DNA of 64,000 nucleotides. Origin: Amycolatopsis saalfeldensis (lineage in GTDB: Bacteria > Actinomycetota > Actinomycetes > Mycobacteriales > Pseudonocardiaceae). The translations under genes were made by a program, and so were the position numbers. Numbering within the stretch: the first letter of the stretch is position 1; every line of letters starts with the position of its first letter. The notes under the pieces were generated by a model. That model had not been told where the DNA came from. It saw only the letters and a list, made by a program, of their open reading frames with translations, and made no database searches. The DNA lies in contig NZ_FOEF01000010.1 of the NCBI RefSeq assembly GCF_900110575.1, positions 1-64,000 of the forward strand, in the 5' to 3' direction. Of this stretch, positions 59,525-64,000 are shown one piece after another.

Positions 59525-60685
59525 CTAGCGGTTCTTGGCGCGGAGCTTGGAGAACAGGCCGCCGTGCTTGCTGCCGTTGGAGGCCAGCGTCGGCACCTCT
59601 TCGCCGCGCTGCTGGGCGAGGTCCACGAGCAGGTCCCGCTGGGCCTCGTCGAGCTTGGTCGGCACCACGACGTCGACGTGCACGTGCAGGTCGCCGCGGC
59701 CGTCGACGCGGCCGGACGAGCGCAGCCGCGGCATGCCCTTGGCGGTGAGCACCAGCTCGGTGTTGGGCTGGGTGCCGGGCTCGATGTCCAGCTCGTAGTC
59801 GCCGTCGACCAGGGTGGTGATCGGCACGGTGGCGCCGAGCGCGGCAGTGGTCATCGGGATGCGGAAGTTGCAGTGCAGCTCGTTGCCCTCGCGGATGAAC
59901 ACCTCGTGCGGCGTCTCGTCGATCTCCACGTACAGGTCGCCCGCCGGGCCGCCGCCGGGGCCGACCTCGCCCTGGCCGGACAGCCGGATGCGCATGCCGT
60001 CGCCGACGCCCGGCGGGATCTTCGCCGTGACGTTGCGCCGCGCGCGGATCCGCCCGTCGCCGCCGCACTGGCGGCACGGGTCGGGGATGACCTCGCCGAG
60101 GCCGCGGCAGACCGGGCACGGCCGGGCCGTGACGACCTGGCCGAGGAACGAGCGCTGCACCGACTGCACCTCGCCGGCGCCGCCGCAGGTGTCGCAGGTC
60201 TTCGTGGTCGTGCCCTCCGCGGCGCCGGCGCCGCGGCACAGGTCGCAGACCACGGCGGTGTCGACCGTGATCTCCCGGTCCGCGCCGGTGGCGCACTCCT
60301 CCAGCGTGAGCGCGAGCCGGATCAGCGCGTCGGAGCCGGGCTGCACGCGGCTGCGCGGGCCCCGTCCGCGGCCGCCTCCGCCGCCGGCCGCGCCGAAGAA
60401 CGCGTCCATGATGTCGCCGAGCCCGCCGAAGCCCGCGAACGGGTCGCCGCCGCCCCCGCGCGCACCCGAGTCCATCGGGTCGCCGCCGAGGTCGACGACC
60501 TTGCGCTTCTGCGGGTCCGAGAGCACCTCGTAGGCGGTGGTCACCTCGCCGAACCTGTGCTGCGCGTCCTCCGACGGGTTCACGTCGGGGTGAAGCTCAC
60601 GGGCCAGCTTGCGGTACGCGCGCTTGATCTCCTGATCGGACGCGTTCTTGGCCACCCCGAGGATCCCGTAGTAGTCCCTCGCCAC
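59525..60685 (-). CDS. dnaJ: Co-chaperone DnaJ (DnaJ2-type)
   Basis: A 386-residue Hsp40 with a J domain (ARDYYGILGVAKNASDQEIKRAYRKLARELHPDVNP), a Gly-rich linker (GARGGGGDPFAGFGGLGDIMDAFFGAAGGGG), and four CxxCxGxG-type zinc motifs (CDLCRGAG, CDTCGGAG, CPVCRGLG, CRQCGGDG) near residues 140-205, followed by the two C-terminal substrate domains. Stimulates DnaK. GTG start at 60685. Its pairing with hrcA identifies it as the second actinobacterial DnaJ. Confidence 0.95.
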   Translation of the reverse strand: MARDYYGILGVAKNASDQEIKRAYRKLARELHPDVNPSEDAQHRFGEVTTAYEVLSDPQKRKVVDLGGDPMDSGARGGGGDPFAGFGGLGDIMDAFFGAAGGGGGRGRGPRSRVQPGSDALIRLALTLEECATGADREITVDTAVVCDLCRGAGAAEGTTTKTCDTCGGAGEVQSVQRSFLGQVVTARPCPVCRGLGEVIPDPCRQCGGDGRIRARRNVTAKIPPGVGDGMRIRLSGQGEVGPGGGPAGDLYVEIDETPHEVFIREGNELHCNFRIPMTTAALGATVPITTLVDGDYELDIEPGTQPNTELVLTAKGMPRLRSSGRVDGRGDLHVHVDVVVPTKLDEAQRDLLVDLAQQRGEEVPTLASNGSKHGGLFSKLRAKNR

Positions 60686-60727
60686 CGTCTTCGCCTTCTC
60701 CTTCTGCTCCGCCCGGCCCGCTGCTGA

Positions 60728-61753
60728 TCAGCGGGCGGACAGGATCTGCCCCACGTAGTTGGCCACCGCGCGGACCGCCGCGATGGTGCCCGGGTAGTCC
60801 ATCCGGGTCGGTCCGACGATGCCCATGCCCCCCAGGATCATGTCGTCGGCGCCGTAGCCGATCGACACCACGGAGGTGCTTCGCATCTGTTCGTCCTCAT
60901 TTTCCTCACCGATGCGGACCGTCACCGCACCGGGGTTGCGCGCCGCCGCCAGCAGCTTGAGCACGACCACCTGCTCCTCGAGCGCCTCCAGCACCTGCCG
61001 CAGCGAGCCGGGGAAGTCCGCGACGTTGCGGGTCAGGTTGGCCGTGCCGCCGAGCACCAGCCGTTCTTCCGGGTGATCGACGAGCGACTCCACCAGAACC
61101 GTACAGATACGGGTGAGGCTGTCGCGCAGGTCGGCCGGTGCCGCCTCGGGCAGCTCGGCGACGCGGGCGGCGGCCTCGGCCAGCCGGCGCCCGGCCAGCG
61201 CGCCGTTGAGCACCGTGCGCAGCCGGAGCACGCCCTCCTCGGTGACCACGTCGCCGAGGTCCACGGTGCGCTGGTCGACCCGGCCGGAGTCGGTGATCAG
61301 CACCAGCATCAGCCGCGCCGGCGTGAGCGGGACCACCTCGAGGTGGCGGACCGCCGCGTTGGTCAGCATCGGGTACTGCACCACCGCGACCTGGCGGGTG
61401 AGCTGCGCGAGCAGCCGGACCGAGCGGCGGAGCACGTCGTCGAGGTCGGTGCCGGAGTCGAGGAAGCTGATGATCGCGCGGCGCTCGGCCGGGGACAGCG
61501 GCTTGATCTCCGAGAGCCGGTCGACGAACAGCCGGTACCCCTTGTCCGTGGGGATCCGGCCGGCGCTGGTGTGCGGCTGGGCGATGTAGCCCTCTTCCTC
61601 GAGCGCCGCCATGTCGTTGCGCACCGTGGCGCTGGAGACGCCGAGGTTGTGCCGTTCGACGATGGTCTTCGAGCCGACCGGCTCCTGGTTCGAGACGTAG
61701 TCGGCGACGATCGCGCGAAGAACCTCGAAGCGACGTTCGTCCGTGTTCGCCAC
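60728..61753 (-). CDS. hrcA: Heat-inducible transcription repressor HrcA
   Basis: A 341-residue repressor of heat-shock genes that binds CIRCE elements. The N-terminal helix-turn-helix reads ERRFEVLRAIVADYVSNQEPVGSKTIVERHNLGVSSATVRNDMAALEEEGYI and the C-terminal part carries HTSAGRIPTDKGYRLFVDRL. GTG at 61753, five bases after AGGGAGG, is preferred over the GTG at 61759. No CIRCE palindrome was seen in its own upstream region. First gene of the hrcA-dnaJ-rsmE operon. Confidence 0.94.
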   Translation of the reverse strand: MANTDERRFEVLRAIVADYVSNQEPVGSKTIVERHNLGVSSATVRNDMAALEEEGYIAQPHTSAGRIPTDKGYRLFVDRLSEIKPLSPAERRAIISFLDSGTDLDDVLRRSVRLLAQLTRQVAVVQYPMLTNAAVRHLEVVPLTPARLMLVLITDSGRVDQRTVDLGDVVTEEGVLRLRTVLNGALAGRRLAEAAARVAELPEAAPADLRDSLTRICTVLVESLVDHPEERLVLGGTANLTRNVADFPGSLRQVLEALEEQVVVLKLLAAARNPGAVTVRIGEENEDEQMRSTSVVSIGYGADDMILGGMGIVGPTRMDYPGTIAAVRAVANYVGQILSAR

Positions 61754-61857
61754 CCGCACCTCCCTGGTCTGGCCCCGCTACTCACAACGAGTTTACGGAA
61801 GCCTGAGTGCCCGGCGCTCAACCCGCCGGGGTCACCGCGGCCGGCCGGACCGCCCGC

Positions 61858-61891
61858 ACTTGTTAAATGGTTGGCAAACGACACTTAATAA
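61858..61891 (+). promoter_or_regulatory. AT-rich promoter-like segment before the type VII secretion genes
   Basis: A short AT-rich segment (TTGTTA at 61860-61865, TTAATA at 61885-61890, 19-base spacing, with TAATAA overlapping) stands out in an otherwise GC-rich 232-bp divergent gap between hrcA and the secretion genes. Spacing is long for a classic promoter, so the call is tentative. Confidence 0.35.
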
Positions 61892-61991
61892 AGGCGAATC
61901 GGACAAATCAAAACTTCGCTTGCCGAGGGAACCGTAACCGGGTTTGCTGCCTCAGAAAGACCATGGTGGAACCGAGGACCCGAGGGCAGTT

Positions 61992-62534
61992 GTGGACATG
62001 AATGCAGGCGCACCCAATACCTCCGATATCGCTGAAATCGGGCAGCGGGCCGCCGAGGCCCAGGAACGGCTGAAGCACGTCGCCGCGACCGCGACGAGCG
62101 CCGACGGGGCGGTCACCGTCACCGTGAACACCGCCGGAGCACTGCAGCAGCTGTCCTTCGGCCCGCGGTCCGAGGAGATGCCGCGCGCCGCGCTGGCCGC
62201 GGCCGTGGTCGCCACGGCCCAGCGCGCGCAGGCGCAGGCAGCCCACCAGCTGACCGCGATCATGGCGCCGGTGATCGGTGAGAACAGCGACGCCATGAAA
62301 TTCCTGGAAGAGCAGATCCCGGCGCCCGAGGTCGAGGAGGAAGCGCCGCCCGCCGACCCGCAGCGGCAATTCTTCAATCGCGAGGACGAATTCCCGCCGC
62401 CCCCGCCGCCGGCCCGTCCGGGCCCGCCCTCGGCCCCGCCGCGCCCGTCCCGGCCCACCCGGCCGCCGGCGGGCAACATCGATGACGACGACTACTACTA
62501 CAACGGCGGCTCGATCCTGGGGAGGGGCAACTGA
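61992..62534 (+). CDS. YbaB/EbfC-family protein, type VII secretion-associated
   Basis: A 180-residue protein whose first 110 residues have the YbaB/EbfC shape (QRAAEAQERLKHVAATATSADGAVTVTVNTAGALQQLSFG), a family that in actinobacteria often starts ESX-type secreted-protein operons (EspL-like). It ends in an acidic, Pro-rich disordered tail (PPPPPPARPGPPSAPPRP and DDDDYYYNGG). The GTG at 61992 with GAGGG five bases before it is preferred over the ATG at 61998. The stop touches the next start codon (TGATG). Confidence 0.8.
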   Translation: MDMNAGAPNTSDIAEIGQRAAEAQERLKHVAATATSADGAVTVTVNTAGALQQLSFGPRSEEMPRAALAAAVVATAQRAQAQAAHQLTAIMAPVIGENSDAMKFLEEQIPAPEVEEEAPPADPQRQFFNREDEFPPPPPPARPGPPSAPPRPSRPTRPPAGNIDDDDYYYNGGSILGRGN

Positions 62535-62851
62535 TGCCAGATCAGAAGGTCAGTCTGGAAGCGCTGCAGACGCACAAGGGCGAGGTGCAGAGCATCGGCG
62601 ACGGCGTCAAGGCGGCCGCGCAGGCGACCGCCGGCGCCGGCCAGGCGATGAGCGACAACTCGTTCGGGCTCGTCGGGGCGCCGTTCGGCGCGGCGATGGA
62701 GATCTGGACGGCCATCGCGTCGTCCTTCATCAGCGACGTCGCGAGCTCGGCCGAGGACATCGCGAACAAGCTCCAGCAGGCCCACGACCTGTACAGCGAT
62801 CACGACAAGCAGACGGCCGGGCACATCAACGGCATCGGCAAGGAGCTGTAG
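62534..62851 (+). CDS. EspC-family type VII secretion substrate/chaperone
   Basis: A 105-residue helical protein of the EspC (ESX secretion-associated) family. The two helices are VSLEALQTHKGEVQSIGDGVKAAAQATAG and EIWTAIASSFISDVASSAEDIANKLQQAHDLY, joined by a loop with FGLVGAPFGAAM; the W and the C-terminal DLYSDHD resemble the secretion signal region. Translationally coupled to the YbaB-like gene. Likely exported together with, or as a chaperone for, the large protein encoded next. Confidence 0.85.
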   Translation: MPDQKVSLEALQTHKGEVQSIGDGVKAAAQATAGAGQAMSDNSFGLVGAPFGAAMEIWTAIASSFISDVASSAEDIANKLQQAHDLYSDHDKQTAGHINGIGKEL

Positions 62852-62853
62852 GC

Positions 62854-64000
62854 ATGACCGAGACGCAGGAGAACCCCCTCGTCGCGAAGTCCGAGTCGCC
62901 GACCGGCTTCACCACGAACATGGGCTCGGCGCCCAAGGAGATGGACAACCTCAACGCCCAGACCTCGGGCGCGGGCATCCTCAACGACGTCGCCTCGACG
63001 ATCACCGACGCCCGCAACGGCGACTGGCTGAACTTCGGCGTGGACGTCGCCACGGACGGCCTCGACCTGCTCGGCGCGGCGATGGACCCGCTCGGCACGC
63101 TCGCGAGCGCGGGCGTCGGCTGGCTGATCGAGCACATCAGCTTCCTCAAGGAGGGCCTCGACCAGCTCGCGGGCAACCCCGAGGCGGTCACGGCGAAGGC
63201 CACGACCTGGGAGAACGTCTCCAAGCAGCTGGAGCAGAGCGCCGGCCAGTACGAGCAGGCCGCGGCGAAGGTGGCCCCGGACTTCCAGGGCCAGGGCGGG
63301 CAGGCCTACCAGGACACGGCGAAGGGCTACGCGGCGACGCTGCGCGGTGCCTCCGGGCAGGCGCACGCCGCCTCGATCGGCATGAACGTGGCGGCCGCGC
63401 TGGTCGGCACCGAGCGCGGCCTGATCCGCGACATGATCTCGTCCTTCGTGGGCGAGCTGATCATCAAGGGCCTGGCCGCGCTGGCGGCGTCGTGGTGCAC
63501 CTTCGGCGGCACGATCGCGGCGTTCATCGCCGACACCGTGGTCGAGGGCGGCATCTTGGCCGAGAAGATCGGCACCCGCATCGCCAAGGTCGTCGAGCAG
63601 CTGGAAAAGCTCGCCAAGAGCGCCGGCAAGTCCAAAGCGGCCATCGAGGACGCCGCGAACGCGCTGAAGAAGCTCGGCAAGGCCGCGGACAAGGTGACCG
63701 ACAAGAGCGTCGACCTGGCCGCGAACATCGAGAAGAAGGGCAACGAGCTCACCGACTCCGCCCGCGCCGCCGGGAAGTCCCATGTGGACGAAAGCGTCGG
63801 CGACAAGGCCGAACGCTGGAAGGAATCGACTGCGGAGAAGGTGCCCTTTCACGACAAGCTCGAGGGGGCGGGCGACAAAGTCTCCGAGCACGGGCGCAAT
63901 TTCCTCAGCCCCGAAGGCTGGCAGAAGGCCGGCGGGGACGTGCCGAAGCCGAGTTCCGCGGACTGGGTCGGCGCCGGCACGGAGGCGCGGCGTCAGGAGA
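62854..64000 (+). CDS. Large ESX-secreted WXG100/EspE-like protein, partial at the window edge
   Basis: At least 382 residues run off the right edge without a stop. The N-terminal part has two helical WXG-like segments (about residues 105-195 with TWENVSKQLEQSAGQYEQAAAKVAP), hydrophobic stretches (SFVGELIIKGLAALAASW, about residues 195-215), then a Lys/Ala-rich coiled region (AKSAGKSKAAIEDAANALKK). Layout and position after an EspC-like gene suggest a secreted effector such as a polymorphic toxin whose C-terminal tip is outside the window. The ATG is two bases after the EspC stop. Confidence 0.8.
   Translation, partial: MTETQENPLVAKSESPTGFTTNMGSAPKEMDNLNAQTSGAGILNDVASTITDARNGDWLNFGVDVATDGLDLLGAAMDPLGTLASAGVGWLIEHISFLKEGLDQLAGNPEAVTAKATTWENVSKQLEQSAGQYEQAAAKVAPDFQGQGGQAYQDTAKGYAATLRGASGQAHAASIGMNVAAALVGTERGLIRDMISSFVGELIIKGLAALAASWCTFGGTIAAFIADTVVEGGILAEKIGTRIAKVVEQLEKLAKSAGKSKAAIEDAANALKKLGKAADKVTDKSVDLAANIEKKGNELTDSARAAGKSHVDESVGDKAERWKESTAEKVPFHDKLEGAGDKVSEHGRNFLSPEGWQKAGGDVPKPSSADWVGAGTEARRQE

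Noticed and set aside
61754..61860. CIRCE element controlling hrcA
   Set aside because: No TTAGCACTC-N9-GAGTGCTAA-like palindrome is visible there.

Overview
The window is high-GC actinobacterial DNA. It encodes a mycothiol-dependent formaldehyde dehydrogenase, EspC/YbaB-type type VII secretion genes, a DnaJ2/HrcA pair and a class F sortase pair. Gene order around dgt, glyS, an ArsR regulator, zur, uppS, recO, era, corC, ybeY, phoH, rsmE, dnaJ and hrcA follows the Mycobacterium tuberculosis Rv2343c-Rv2374c backbone. Together this points to a Pseudonocardiaceae-like organism, most likely Amycolatopsis or a relative. This placement is inferred from gene content only.

Layout: (1) 0-6.1 kb, C1/formaldehyde region: hexulose-6-phosphate synthase, a small unknown protein, an acetate-transporter-family protein and a ferredoxin-reductase-like flavoprotein on +; a metallo-beta-lactamase-fold hydrolase and mscR on -; and a divergent LuxR regulator carrying a degenerate kinase-like ATPase domain. 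(2) 6.2-17.7 kb, a SMI1/KNR4 protein, then a LacI-controlled secreted glycan-degradation locus: GH92 mannosidase with two discoidin domains, a beta-propeller protein, a GH2 glycosidase broken by one frameshift, and an SGNH esterase. (3) 18.1-30.4 kb, an IlvD/Edd-type dehydratase, tRNA-Asn, tam, dnaG, an ECF41 sigma factor with its carboxymuconolactone-decarboxylase partner and a recognisable ECF41 promoter, a GT-C-like membrane protein, a serpin, a tandem repeat tract of about 730 bp, and dgt. (4) 30.4-40.1 kb, accessory block: YdcF protein, a four-gene ABC transporter/two-component operon with overlapping genes, and an ALF-repeat polymorphic toxin with an Imm8-type immunity gene that abuts the N-terminally truncated remnant of a membrane-protein gene. 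(5) 40.1-61.8 kb, conserved housekeeping core (glyS, ArsR-zur, uppS, recO, era, corC, ybeY, phoH, rsmE, dnaJ, hrcA) with two inserted membrane/surface clusters: class F sortases at 41.6-44.1 kb, and CD225/RDD/DUF2752 proteins at 49.3-52.4 kb. (6) 62.0-64.0 kb, start of a type VII secretion-associated operon cut by the window edge.

The most noteworthy items are a class 3 (Trp-Cys-Thr) intein with an intact LAGLIDADG endonuclease inside PhoH; a 17-bp-stem non-coding element near 58.5 kb; the toxin/membrane-gene junction at 39.1 kb and an unrecognised 87-residue toxin tip; paired LacI and TetR-like operators; and the CD225/RDD cluster. Most regulatory calls rest on visible palindromes or promoter consensus and are inference. 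All protein assignments rest on motif and family recognition by eye, without database searching.
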